The notes below the pieces were generated by a model. The model was not told where the DNA came from. It made no database searches and saw only the letters and a program-made list of their open reading frames with translations. 64,000 nt of DNA from Pomacea canaliculata. Taxonomy: Eukaryota > Mollusca > Gastropoda > Architaenioglossa > Ampullariidae. Numbering within the stretch: the stretch's first letter is position 1; every line of letters starts with the position of its first letter. Both the position numbers and the translations under genes were made by a program. Positions 1-11,700 of this stretch are shown here, in pieces. The stretch spans positions 12,392,074 through 12,456,073 of the forward strand of contig NC_037595.1 of NCBI RefSeq assembly GCF_003073045.1, given 5' to 3'.

Positions 1-1712
1 TGTTGGCCGCGACAGCACGCCATGATCACACCAGTGGCGTTAGGTCTTAAATTCGACTGTTCTGGACATTTTAGTGAGTCGGAGACCCGAGGTTAGCAGA
101 CAGAACCTACCCAGCAGGACACATCAGACATCCTAAATAATTGTAGTGACTTCTGTCAGTGTCTACTTTGATGGTCTGTATGTCACTTTTGTCATTGTGT
201 CTAATTTTTAAGTGAAAAGATGTTCATTTATGGACCATAGCTGATAATGCATTGTTTCCTCTAGTTCAAATTAAAAACCACACCTTTTCAGTACTTTATT
301 ATGTAAATAATAAATAAAAGTGTAAGGCCATGGGTATATAATTTTACATTGTACTTTAGTAAATAAAACTCTTGAGGGAAAAGTATGTTGATGTATTAGG
401 TTCTATTCCTATGATAATCGTTGAATGCTAGGCAAAATCGAATTTAGAAATGTAAGGACTCATACCAGGCTCAAAAATATGCATAACGCAGGCCGAAAAT
501 GATAACTGCTGTAACGAATTGCCGCAACAGTCAATTTTAAAAAAACAAAACAAAAATTAATATGATCTGCTTTCCAGATGGTAAATACTTAAAAATTCGA
601 GAGAAGAAAATTGTGGTTGTGTTGTACGCGATACGAAGAGAGAACTTTGTGACAGCAAACTCAACATTTTATGCGGCTGACATTTTGTAGTGGGATTTTC
701 ACACAAATGACATGTGTTTAATCAGCTAGATCCCAACATTATATCGTGGGTATAAAATTGAAAACACACGTGTCACAGCGAAGACCAAAATAACTGTCTA
801 CAGTGTCCGCTCGAACTTCTTTGCTAGAATTAGAGAAAACTAATGTAAAAGATGCTCCCTTCAAGAACGAGACCAAAGCACCAATTCGCTTCGGGCGTAA
901 GTATCAATATCAAAGAAGAAGAGCAGACGGAATATTTCAGAATACATCACTTGTGCTATGCTCTATCTCCTACACTTAAACTTGTAAAGTCATCATCGTC
1001 TTTCTAAGACACGAGATATCAGCCATCACAGATACTAGTAATGACCGTTTGACACTGTTCGCCCATCGCAGATGGTCTGTAAGTCACTGCGTATATGTAA
1101 GTCAATTCAATGACCATAGCTGATAAAGATTTGATTTTCATGTTAATAAGCACATTTTTTTATTGTCAGTCTTACTGTAAATAATATATTAGCTGATAAT
1201 ATACGGAGATATGATTTGAGATAGTGATTTTGTAAATAAAATATTTGGGTAGAAGAATTATAAAGTCTGTTGTTTAGGTGCTATTGCTGGATAGTTTTCA
1301 TTGACTCTTAATCTCTCTGTATGTACAAATTTCTGCAATAATTCTCAAAGATAACTCCATTACCAGTAGACAATAGGTAAATGCCGGAATAAGTGTTCTA
1401 TGGTGTCTATCTCAATTGTACAGAGATGCTATATAGGTGAACTACATAAACGCCATGAAGTATGAAGTTCGCTAGTTGAGAGAATCTTGTGTGAGCATAT
1501 TTCAAACCCCTATAGCTGATTGTCAAATATAGCTTTATATTTATATATGTGTACCGGTATGTTTTCATGTTTGCTTTGGACAATATTCCAGAACTCAAGA
1601 ACTGTAAACTTCCTCAAATCCTTATCAAATAAGGCAGCGAGTTCAACCTCCTTTGTCGGTGTAGGAATCGTGTTTTATTTTTTTTCTGAAGAGAGTTCTA
1701 CAGGTGTAGAAA
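1..1712. other. Upstream spacer with a diverged internal duplication
   Basis: I see no coding exon here. Two segments about 900 bases apart (about 170-430 and 1070-1320) resemble each other: both carry a 'gatggtctgta-gtcact' stretch, then 'gaccatagctgataa', then a 'gtaaataa' stretch, then 'gtaaataaaa'. The AATAAA-like words suggest they could be duplicated 3' UTR pieces of a gene to the left, but that is inference. The last 60 bases before the first ATG match the sequence before the other lengsin-like copies ('gtgtagaaaatgtcagcggtagcagacgac'-type context). Confidence 0.45.
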
Positions 1713-4700
1713 ATGTCAGCGGTAGCAGACGACACTAGAGAAATTGATGTGGACAGTTATGATTACGTCCACCTGGTAATTCCTGATGTGAACGGCCTGC
1801 CGCGAGGACAAGTCATCCCCAGACGGTTTGCCTGGGAGAAACTATCAACAGGTGTTGACCTTTACTACGGTGAGTCGCATCAAATGAGGACCCGCCCTTC
1901 AAAACCACTCAGAAGATGCAGCTGTCACTATCACGTTTATAATTCTTTTATGGTCATTATAAGCCAGGGCTTCTGCTTACGCAAAAAATTGCGTACAGTA
2001 CGCATTAAAAGTTCGGAGGACCCCTTCAATTTTCGTCAATGGGGTCCCCTTCAAATTTGGGCGAAGAACAGGGATCCCTTAAAAATCTGAAGAAGGGGTC
2101 TCTGGGACCCCAAATAATTTAGCCTTAGCAGAAGCCCTGTTATAAGCTAATTTTTTTAACTAGTGTTAGAATATCCCTAGTTACAATGAAAGCCGCTAAA
2201 AAAAATCGTTTTATATGAGTCTGTGTCGCTGACCAATATAGATGAACAGTTCTTACCAAGAGTTACAGGAAAGGATGGTGACTGTGTTAAATTACACGAC
2301 AAAGCTTAAGTCCCATGCGCCTATGTCGTCGTCAATGGCTCGTTTCTGGTCCTTAACCTACGGTGCCAACCTCTCCAAGAAACTGAGTCTTTGCAGTCGA
2401 AAATATTTCGAAACGAGAACTTTATTTACAGTTTGCACAATAGGTCTACTCGTATACCCACTGGCAAATGAGTGACACACGCTGAGACTACTCTAGCAGC
2501 GACTCCAGAAACCAAATCTCCTGGTATAGTCTGGCACCTGCCCTGATTATTTCTCTGAGCTGCCCTTCCCTTACATCCCAGCTAGACCGCTCCACTCCTC
2601 GTCTGATGATCGTCTTCTTACTCTTCCTGTCACCAGAACAACAACATATGGCCTCAGGATTTTTAGTTATTGTACAGCGAAACAATGGAACTCTCTCCCT
2701 TTCCATATCCGCCACCTACCCACAATTGAATCCTTTACACGTGCACTGAAAACACACCTCTTCCGTCAACACTACCTCTAGCAACCTTTCCCATAATGCT
2801 AGTCTTTTTCACACCCTTCGTTTTTCCATATCATGTTACTCTCAGCTTTTGTTCTTGTTATTTGGTTCCTCTTAGTGTTTTCTGTATTTGATTTATTCTT
2901 CATTTAGTATGGTTGTTTATTCTTTTATAGTTCATATGTTATTTGTTTGTTTTCCTGACCCTCGAACCCTGTCCATATTTCGTACTTGTTCTTAAACACT
3001 AAGAGCATGGTCCTTTGAAGTGTGAGTATGCGCTTTATAAATTCTTCTTCATCATCAATCAATCATCAATAATAACATTAATCATTATCATCATGAGTAA
3101 TGGCCGTTCTTTAACAAACAAATATCATCGAAAGTTTTGTGAAGATCGGAGGAAGCTTCTCTGGCCGACAAGCTTAGCTAAATCTAAACGTATTTTTAGA
3201 AAAAGACCGAACGGAGGTCTCATGTACAATGCCAAGCTGTAACTTTAAGGATATTGAGACGGGTCTTGAACGGATTTTCTTTTTCTACGGATCTATTTAT
3301 TATTCAGAAAATTATTCGCCCCTGAATCCATCGAAGCGAAATCCGCTGCAACAGTTCAAGCACGTGTGTAGGGGGACTGTTGTCCGTCTGCCAAGACCAA
3401 CGCTTAACATCTTGCAAAGTTCTCTGCTGTTAGTCTTGGCGAGCCGTAACTAAGAATGTGAATAAACCGGAAGCTTTGTCGTCTAATGCCTCGTTTTAGC
3501 AGTAACTGGAAAAAAAAATCGTCTGCCAGCAGTCCAGTAATACAAGTTCGTGAACAGTTGTATTAAATTGTATAATTCCTGTAGAAACAAATTATTGCTG
3601 TTCAAGTCTTCAAATAATAAAAATAATAAAATTCCTGTAGAAACGAACAATGTAAGTTACAATTATTTATGTACTTCTAGGCGCGCTAATGTATGGACCA
3701 AACTCAGAAACCACTAGGAAAATAAAAGAATTCAAAACGTTGGAGAATATGAAATGGAAGCCTGACCTTTCAACTTTGATAGCCACGCCCTGGTGCGACT
3801 CCAAATCGCACCGCACAGCTTCTGTTCTTTGCGACCTCCTGACAAGGGACGGCACCCCTGATGGGCTGTCCACCCGGGGTATAGTGCAGCAGCTACTTTG
3901 GAAGCTGCGAGATAAATTCGGACTCACGCTTAAAGTTGCCTTCGAGTTCGAATTCATTGTCATGAAAGAGGTAAGTTGCTGATGATACAAATATTTAAAG
4001 ATCGAGTAGGTAGCAATATGTCAGCTTTCTGAGTGAGCTTTTTAGTAACTTCTTTGGTTTTTTAAATATAATTTTCTCTACAAAGTAGAAAACTGTGTAT
4101 TCTAATTTGATGCCATTAAACGACGTACTACACTCAGAGGTAAAATATCAGTATAACAGAGGCGAAGTCTTGATGCTCACTTAGAGACAATCTATTTGGA
4201 AAAACAACAACAACCTTGGAGCAATAATTATAGAGAAATACGGCTAATTCGTCATACCATGTTTCACAACCTTTTATTACACACTGATGAACTGGTTACA
4301 ATAATTAATACTTGTAACCTTAAGAAGTTGACAAAGCTTCTAATGCTCATTAAAAACCAAAAGGAAAAATACGTTGATGGGGAATGATAGCTAAAATAAA
4401 GTAAATGATATAGTATAATCACTACTTTCTATGTGCTCATTTTCAGAATACGCTAGAACCGTTAGGAGGCAACACCTGCCAATTTTTGGACCTTCGCAAA
4501 ACAGGGGGTGACCTTGACATTTTCTACGACCTGTGCGAGACGTTGGAGAAGGTGGGCCTGCATGTGACGTCACTTTCCTCTGAGTATTTTGCCGGGCAGT
4601 GGGAACTAAATTTCAACCCTCTAGATGACATCAAAGCCGCCGACATGGCGTTTCACGTGAAGAACGCCGTCAAGATCTTCTTCAAGAGGCGCGGCTACAC

Positions 4701-5340
4701 GGCCACCTTCATGTCGGTGCCTGACGGCAAGGAGGGGACCAGCGGCCTTCACCTCAACCACTCTCTGTGGACGGCGGCCGGTCAGAACGCCATGGTGGAC
4801 GACCAGAGGAAGGACGCCATCTCCGACCTCGCACTGCGTTGGAACGCCGGGCTTCTGAAGCACGCGCGGGCTTTGACAGCACTGTGTTGTCCCACCATCA
4901 ACTGTTACCGACGACTGCACCAAGTGGCCTGCCCCTCAGACAACACCTGGGCTGTGGAACATCGCACAGGTATGACCCGCTTCAAGGTCCGCAACAACGA
5001 CGTGTACCTGGAGAGTCGCCTGCCTTCCGCCGCCGCCAATCCTTACCTGGTCATCGCTGGTCACCTGGCAGCAGGAATGGCGGGACTGGAGGCCGCAGAA
5101 ATCGAGCTGCCACCGGAGATGGATACTGTAAATGCGCAGAAGCTTCCTACTTCTTTGGGAGAGGCTTTGGACTTCCTTGAGCAGGATGAGGTGATGGTGG
5201 AAACACTGGGCCGACGGTTTGTTTCGTATTTTCTGATTGCAAAGCACGACCTCGAGCTTGATCAATACAGTCTTGTTTCACCGGCCACAGAGGAGGAGAA
5301 ATTTAAACACGAGAGAGAAAAATACCTTGTCAGCCTGTAG
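1713..5340 (+). CDS. LGSN: Glutamine synthetase type I / lengsin-like protein, copy 1
   Basis: Three coding exons: 1713-1869, 3681-3970 and 4447-5340, with GT-AG introns and matching phases, giving 446 residues. Residues about 15-50 form the beta-grasp-like N-terminus (IPDVNGLPRGQVIPRRF, as in lengsin and bacterial GlnA). The rest is the GS catalytic barrel. Residues that match GlnA metal and substrate ligands are present: E141 and E143 (FEFEF), E195 and E202 (GQWELNF), H251 (GLHLNHS), R322 and R327 (EHRTGMTR), E338 and R340 (ESRLP). By family knowledge, such proteins are GS-I-fold enzymes or, in vertebrate lens, a non-enzymatic lengsin. The substrate here is unknown, though the retained ligands argue against a purely structural role. 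A likely AATAAA signal is at 5611-5616. Intron 1 holds a hAT-type element and a LINE 3' end. Confidence 0.88.
1965..2139. mobile_element. hAT-type non-autonomous element (175 bp), in intron 1 of copy 1
   Basis: The ends are inverted repeats (CAGGGCTTCTGCT at the left, its complement AGCAGAAGCCCTG at the right). The element is flanked by a perfect 8-bp target duplication TTATAAGC at 1957-1964 and 2140-2147. An 8-bp duplication and a CAGGG start are hallmarks of the hAT superfamily. No coding capacity. Confidence 0.85.
2490..3105 (+). mobile_element. LINE 3' fragment (CR1/L2-like clade)
   Basis: About 2640-2780 encodes a degraded version of the reverse-transcriptase C-terminus familiar from CR1/L2 LINEs: 'W-N-S-L-P' followed by 'H-L-P-T-I-E-S-F', then a 'K-T-H-L-F-R' motif. 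The 3' end reads gcgctttataaattcttc followed by ATC-rich repeats at 3040-3100, a common tail for such elements. It is 5'-truncated and has no intact frame. It sits in intron 1 of lengsin-like copy 1. Confidence 0.7.
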
Positions 5341-6659
5341 GTATTTGTCTTCTTCGATTTAATGCTCCTGAGAAAAGGAAATCCACGGCCTCTACAAAAG
5401 CCAGGAGTCTATCAGAAGCGAATCATCCCGAGTCTTTAGACAAACACTTCTACATAGAAATCCGAGGTTACAGAACATTAATGACTATTAAGAAATTAGC
5501 AAACACTTAACAATTCATCCATTTCGACAAATCCCCCTAGATTATGATAATGACCAATTTGAAATATACAAAAATATTTGTTTGCGTTTCATCATATTTA
5601 AATTTACAGAAATAAACTTAAAACATATAGATATTATGGAAATCAAACTGCTCTTTGGTAGTTATTAAGCATTTTGATTTTACTGCTCCTCCTCTTTGAA
5701 TGTTCTTTTTGACTTATTATCACAAATATTGCCTGTTCTGTTGAAGAAGATTATTCTTTTCAAACATACTGTTGGTTAATAATAACTTTTCTTTGGTTCA
5801 TATTGGGTAGATTTACCTCTTTTGCAACTACTTTTGATTGTTGTCATTCACGGAACAAGTAATTAAAATGACTTTTTCTGTGCATAAAAACAATAAAGTG
5901 CCTCATCTGAACTTTCCAGCACAGCTTTATCTTAGATGGACACTTGCCACATCTTAACAAAGTAATTGCTAATTTCTCCATAACTGCTGTGTCCTTGTTG
6001 CGAATTACTCATACAGCTTTAGGATAAAACTTTTTTTAAACGATAGACTTGTAAATGTGTTATGTTACTGTTTGACTGTGGTTTGAAATGGAATACTGAC
6101 GTTTTTATATATTATTTGTTGTAATTTTTGCACCTGCTTTTATAACAAATGCTGCAACTTAAACACAAATATCATCGTTAATAACAGAAGAAATCATCCT
6201 CTGTGTAGTCTTAAAATATCTGTTGTGTAGATATTCATTTTATTTCCTTTGTTATCCTGTATCGGACAACCATTTAAACTTGAGCAAGTAAGCTTTTGTG
6301 ATTTATTTATTTAGTTGGGGAGATGTTGACAGATTGCTTTATATCCAGCACCAAGGAAACAGCCAAGCATTATTACATAGTCAATATCTATCTTGGTTCT
6401 GGGAAGCGAGATAAGAGCAAAAAAAATAAAAACCTATCCACACAGGAGTGACACATTTCCTATGCCTTCTTTTTACGGGAATAAAATTGTAGGAACTCTT
6501 TTTTTATATGTTTTTTTTTTTATTCTATTATACTTTTAAGATGATTAATATCAAGTCTATGAACCCTCGTTATCACACCGCTGATATCCTATTTGCTGTA
6601 ATTTTACTTTCTTTAGCTGTGTATTACACAGAGATAATACAATATTAATTTATAATACA
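5341..6659. other. 3' flank and spacer without genes
   Basis: AT-rich. Candidate polyadenylation signals for copy 1 lie at 5611-5616 and near 5890. I see no exon, RNA gene or recognisable mobile element in the remainder. Confidence 0.5.
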
Positions 6660-7070
6660 ACTTTATTTATCCCCAGGAAAAAGTCAAGATAGTGCTCGTA
6701 GTAACAATAATATATATATACACACATGATGTAAAAAAGATAATATAGATGTACATGTTGAAATAGTGTCTCTCACACGCGCATTCTCTCTCTCCCACAT
6801 ACACACACATATTTCTTACAGTAGATACAGTGGGTGACCCCAGGCCACCTGAGGCTAGTACAAGGTGACGGCCAGTAGAGTTTATCAAGTAAATGGCTCG
6901 AGGAATGAATGAGTTGTAATATGTAAAGCGCTCTGAGCAAATCTTTGGAAAAGCGCTGTGTAAGTCCTCTAATAAAAACACTGTGATGAGAATTTGGTAT
7001 GCGGTGACCATATCATCAGTCACCATATCAAAAATGGTTGCATAAAGACATTCATACCACATTATGTCCT
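6660..7070 (-). mobile_element. LINE 3' fragment, minus strand
   Basis: On the minus strand this reads a degraded LINE C-terminus ending in 'S-E-R-F-x-Y-Y-N-S-F-I-P-R-A-I-x-L-I-N', which resembles the RT C-terminal 'RFRNSFIPxAIxLLN' motif of CR1/Rex-like elements. After a short 3' region with a CA/TC-rich tract it ends in a 'GGGGATAAATAAAG' tail at about 6660-6680. It is 5'-truncated. Confidence 0.6.
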
Positions 7071-7599
7071 AAGCATGTAATTATAATACAAACAAATCTG
7101 CCATGCCAGCAAGTTTTTTTTTTAAAAACCAAATCTGCAACTAAAAACATTTTAATAATCATGTTTACACATAATTAGTGGATAACCACTGACATGAAAC
7201 ATTAGGACCAGGAACTTTGATGTATCAGCTTGAGCTAGAATAAACTGACTAGATACATATCTAGGCATACAGCCAGAAAACTTATCTGATGCTAACTGGG
7301 GTAAGAAGATGCCGAATTCACCAACTACTAAATCTGACTTGGTTAATTCATTAAAATTTAGACTGATATAAATGGTGTTAAATTATTTAGTACATCTAAA
7401 ACACGAGTCTTTGACTACCATCCCATTTCTCTAAATATCTTTTTCTGACCAATAACGTGATGCAACATTTCATCTACCATCAGACAAATTTTACTATCTT
7501 CTAGCAACAGAGTGAATAAAATCTTCTCATCCAAAAATTAACAAAGGTAGAACACTTTTACACAAACACACCCATGCACATGACTTTTCCGTGAAAACT

Positions 7600-8575
7600 T
7601 AAGATGTGCTCAATTCTCTTCATCCAGAGGGTTGATTTGTCAAGACCAAGTTGTGGAGCTGTTTCAGCAAGTAAAGATTTGTCTGACTCCATCACAACAT
7701 GCACCAGTTCACCCCACAGTTGTCTTTTATCCCCATTTCTTCTTATTTTGTATACCAACAGTTGTCACAGTAACCATGTGGGTCCATATCTCATTTCCTC
7801 TGACGACACTGCACTACTCTCTCTTCTTAGTGGGCCAGTAGATACCCATGGGGTAGCTTTGCATAAATTCATTGCCTACTGCGATGACAATTTCATAGAA
7901 TTTAAAATAACACCATAGAGATTGTCTTTTTCATCAGAATTCTCCATGAAGTCCTTTAAGTGTCATCTATGACAAAGATGTGGAAATTGTCCCTGTTTAA
8001 CTACCTGGGCATCATCTTCCCTGGGATTCCAACACTCAAACTATGGTGAAGAAGGCTCAACAGCACCTCTTACTTCTTCAGAACCTGAAGTCTTTCTCTG
8101 TCTCCCAACAATTTCTTCATCTCTTTTATAGGTCACACACAGAGAGTGTGCTGTATCTGTTTATACAACAATTTATTGGTGAAGGACAAAAGCAGCTTAC
8201 ATCGTGTTATATTCACCAGCTGCACAGTCATTAGGACAGCCCAGAGTTCTCTTCAGACTCTGAATAATAGGTGAACCCTACAGAAAGTGCCTGAAATCCT
8301 CATGACAAGCATGTCCTGTTGGTAGAATTTTTCCAACTCCCATCAGGCTGCCGATTCTGTGTACCTGCATGCAGGACAAAAGACCAAGGCTGTCCTTTGT
8401 TGTTTCAGCCATGTGACTTCTGAATGTTACTGTGTACAAATGAATGCAGCTGTCTGAAACATGAATCCATTTGGCAGATATGGATAGGTTATAGTAATGT
8501 TTTGCGCTTTCATATTGAGCTGCCTCAAATTGCCCTCTAGGAGAAATAAAGTTTTATCTTACAATCAGTTATAAA
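7600..8575 (+). mobile_element. LINE fragment, Rex/CR1-like reverse transcriptase and 3' end
   Basis: Frames around 7604-7918 carry 'LLSPFLLILYTNSC', then 'SDDTALLSLLSG' (the catalytic DD of reverse transcriptase in the form F-S-D-D-T-A-L-L), then 'AYCDDNFIEF'. A further piece at 8043-8234 gives 'KKAQQHLLLLQNLKSF' and 'FYRSHTESV', the next conserved RT block. The 3' end reads 'gagaaataaagttttatctta' near 8545, the usual tail of this group. The frame is broken several times, so it is an inactive 5'-truncated copy. It lies tail-to-head with the minus-strand LINE fragment before it. Confidence 0.8.
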
Positions 8576-8658
8576 CACAAAGTCTAAGAAAATCAAATGC
8601 ATCCTTCCATACAATGATTTTTTTAAAAAATCTCCCAAGATCAGTAGATAAAAGCACT

Positions 8659-8664
8659 TTTATT
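8659..8664 (-). terminator. Polyadenylation signal of ACTR6
   Basis: AATAAA on the minus strand (TTTATT on the plus strand), about 95 bases past the ACTR6 stop codon, which is a typical distance. Confidence 0.6.
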
Positions 8665-8757
8665 TGCAAAATTCTCTTTTGCCCTTTCATTTACTTATTC
8701 TCTCTCACATGTTCACATGTACACACACAAGGCAACAAGTCAGCTGTACAAAAGCAC

Positions 8758-11700
8758 CTATACATCAAATTTGTCAAGGCAGTATGCAAGGCCTTGTTCA
8801 TCATATTCCTGTCTTGACAGCACCATCTTAGCAAAGCCTGGGTCTTGGGCAAGCCGACATCCACCTTCCCATGAATATGTTGTTGGGCTGCAAAACACAT
8901 TTTGATTTCTTTTTTTCTGCAAAATTTAGGCTAAAATAGAATAAAAAATTAAGATACACTTCTTTTGCACCTTACCTAAAGTTCTTTTTTGTACCATCAC
9001 TTTATTGTGAGTTATGCACTACAAAGTGAACCAAATCAAAACACATTAAATTATCAGAGAACCTATATTTTTTGCAAGAATTACCACACATTCATGCTGT
9101 AGAATGAAGCCAAACTTTTCTCAGTGACTAAGGAACCTCACTCACTTCGGAGGCAGGAAGACTGAAACATCGTATTCATCATTTGACAGACTGCGGACAT
9201 CTTGATACCTTGGAAACAAAAATGAATAAAATAAAAGTGAACGTCATAGTGAAAATTGTAGGTCTTGAGTACTTATGCAAGTGATGATAATTTTAAAGAA
9301 GGTGCAAATATTTTAGACCTGCCAATATAAAGTATTTATTGCTTTACTAGGGAAAAGACATACTTATATCTATCTAGCTAGTGCAAACATCAGGGGGCCA
9401 ACCAAAATAAGGAGTCATTAAAGTGTCTCTTTTACTTTCAAAGATCGTAGGCAACACACAGACTTACATTCTGTCTTTAAAACCAGGTAAGTGGCAGTTA
9501 CCACCTGTAAGCACAATATTACGCAAAAGATGGGGATGAAGCTCTGTGGGAAAGAAAAAAAGAACATTACTGACAAAAAAACTGCTGCATTACTAATTAA
9601 TATATTTTACACATGTACTTAAAATGTGTGTATCTTGTATTTACTGATTAAAAAAAAAGGTAAAGGGGTGGGAATACTAGCAAAATTTAAACTTCTCTAC
9701 TACTCTAGAACTTCTTGGTGTTTCTTCTAAGATCAGTCTTCATTCTTGCTTACAAAATAGATTTACTTCAGAATGTGAAATACAAACCAAGGGAGAAAAC
9801 TTTACAGCCATGGATGTATAGATACTTGGTTACAAACCACCAGAAACTGTTACGGTATTGAAAGGCATTAATAATATTGGATGGGCAAGTCTACAGTAAT
9901 TTGCAAACTTTGATAATTTGATAAAGGTGTACTTTAAGGTAACTATCAAAAGCAGACTGATTGTTAAGGATCCCACAAGGTATAAATACCTTCATCCACT
10001 TTAGTCAGTACATGTGTCACAGCTTCAGCAATGCCCATTTCCTGGATACCTACATCCAATGGATGGAACAACAGCTCTGGTACTGCAAAGCGCTCATTAT
10101 TCATTCTGATAATCTGTTAGTAAAAAGATAAAATGAACAAGCCTTCAAACAAAGGGTATACATGTTAAAATAATAGGCCATGCAAAAGAATTACAGTCAA
10201 ATCTCCCTACTATGCCACCCCTCTACTATGCCACTCTCGGTACTATGCCACTTTTGCTCGGTCCCGACTATAAATTCAATGTAAAAAAAAAATTACTATG
10301 CCACCCCAGACTCTCGCTACTATGCCACTTTTTTGTGACTGTTAAAAGACACAAGTTGTGAAATTCCGCGCAGTGCTCGATTATTATACTGTACGGTAGT
10401 GTGGGACATCGCAGTTAGGTGGATGGAACATAGCACGCACACAGGGAAGGTGGAGGCTGGCAATGTGTGTGTGGGGGGGTCGCTGGCCGGGTGACAGCCA
10501 CGTGACAGAGGGAAGGTGTGAGGGGGTCGACTAGCGACAGGATGCAGGTGCGCGGATGTGGTTGGGAGGGGTGGAGGATGAAGAGGTGAGGGGGAGAATG
10601 AGAGGAGACAGCTAGTGCCAGCAGACGATTCTTGAGAGCTTTGGACCAGACTTGGGCAAAGGACTCCTGTCTCTGACCGGCCCGCCCGCCAGTATATATA
10701 CTATACATACAGTATTAGGTAAAACTGAGTTAACTATATTAGTCCGGCCCTCTAAAACCATCCCAATTTCTCATGCGGCCCCTTGGGAAAATTAATTGCC
10801 CACCCCTGCTTTGGACTGACGGGTAACTTGAGCAAATAAAGCCGTTTTTACGAATCCTCTCTACTATGCCACTCTCGCTACTATGCCACTTTTGCTCGGT
10901 CCCGGTAGGTGGCATAGTAGGGAGATTTGACTGTATTCATATTTAACTATCTTCATGGTGATGTAGGGTAAATAACCACAATCTAAAAGAAACAGATATA
11001 GTTATTAATTATAATATAACAGAAAAATGTTTGACCACTAATGCAGCAAAAGGGTATGCACATTTTGACCTGCTTGACCCAAAAGCTTCAGAACATATAA
11101 ATTTATACCTGTTCTTCTCCTTGTGATTTATCAGAGGAGTCTTCTTTCTGTTTGACATACCCACGTTTTATGTGTGTGTAGTCGGGAAGAACATATTCAC
11201 ACAGGATTGTGTTCTCTGGGCCTTTTTTCCTGAAAAGAAGTGCCCTTCATAAAATGTGTAGATGTATGGAATGATTGCTAACCAAAGAATACCTTCATAT
11301 TTACCAAAAATATGGGAACAAAGAACTACAGACATTTTGTCACTTCCAGAAATATTTTTTCCTTAAGCTGTGAAATAATAAAAAATGCATTTAATATCAG
11401 ATACAGAGAAACAAACTTACTAAATTATACAAATTTTTCACCTCACTTGACAAATAAAATGAGGTTTCAAATAAAATTTCACTTAACGTGGGGAAAAAAA
11501 AGCATTTGGAAAAATAAATGGTGACAAAAATAACCAACATTTTGCACTGAACAAAACATTTGTATGTTCTAAAGTACAAGTTCAAAATACCTAAATGTAA
11601 AAGGTAGTAAGGTGAAGATTTTAAGTAAATTCCTTTCATTCATTACCAAGAAAAACTGTTAGTGTCAATGATCTTGATACTGAGTACAAAATAATTTATC

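Noticed and set aside
4621-4923. Long minus-strand and off-frame open frames inside exon 3 of each lengsin-like copy (also 38534-39088, 41200-41607, 45690-45995)
   Set aside because: They recur at the same place in all four copies because the GC-rich exon lacks stops in other frames. The sense frame carries the conserved GS motifs.
7558-7758. Minus-strand open frame of 66 codons
   Set aside because: It is antisense to the LINE reverse-transcriptase fragment and has no recognisable motif.
10415-10708. Minus-strand open frame of 97 codons in the ACTR6 intron
   Set aside because: It lies wholly inside the pogo-like non-autonomous element and has low-complexity Pro/His/Ser composition. No transposase motif.
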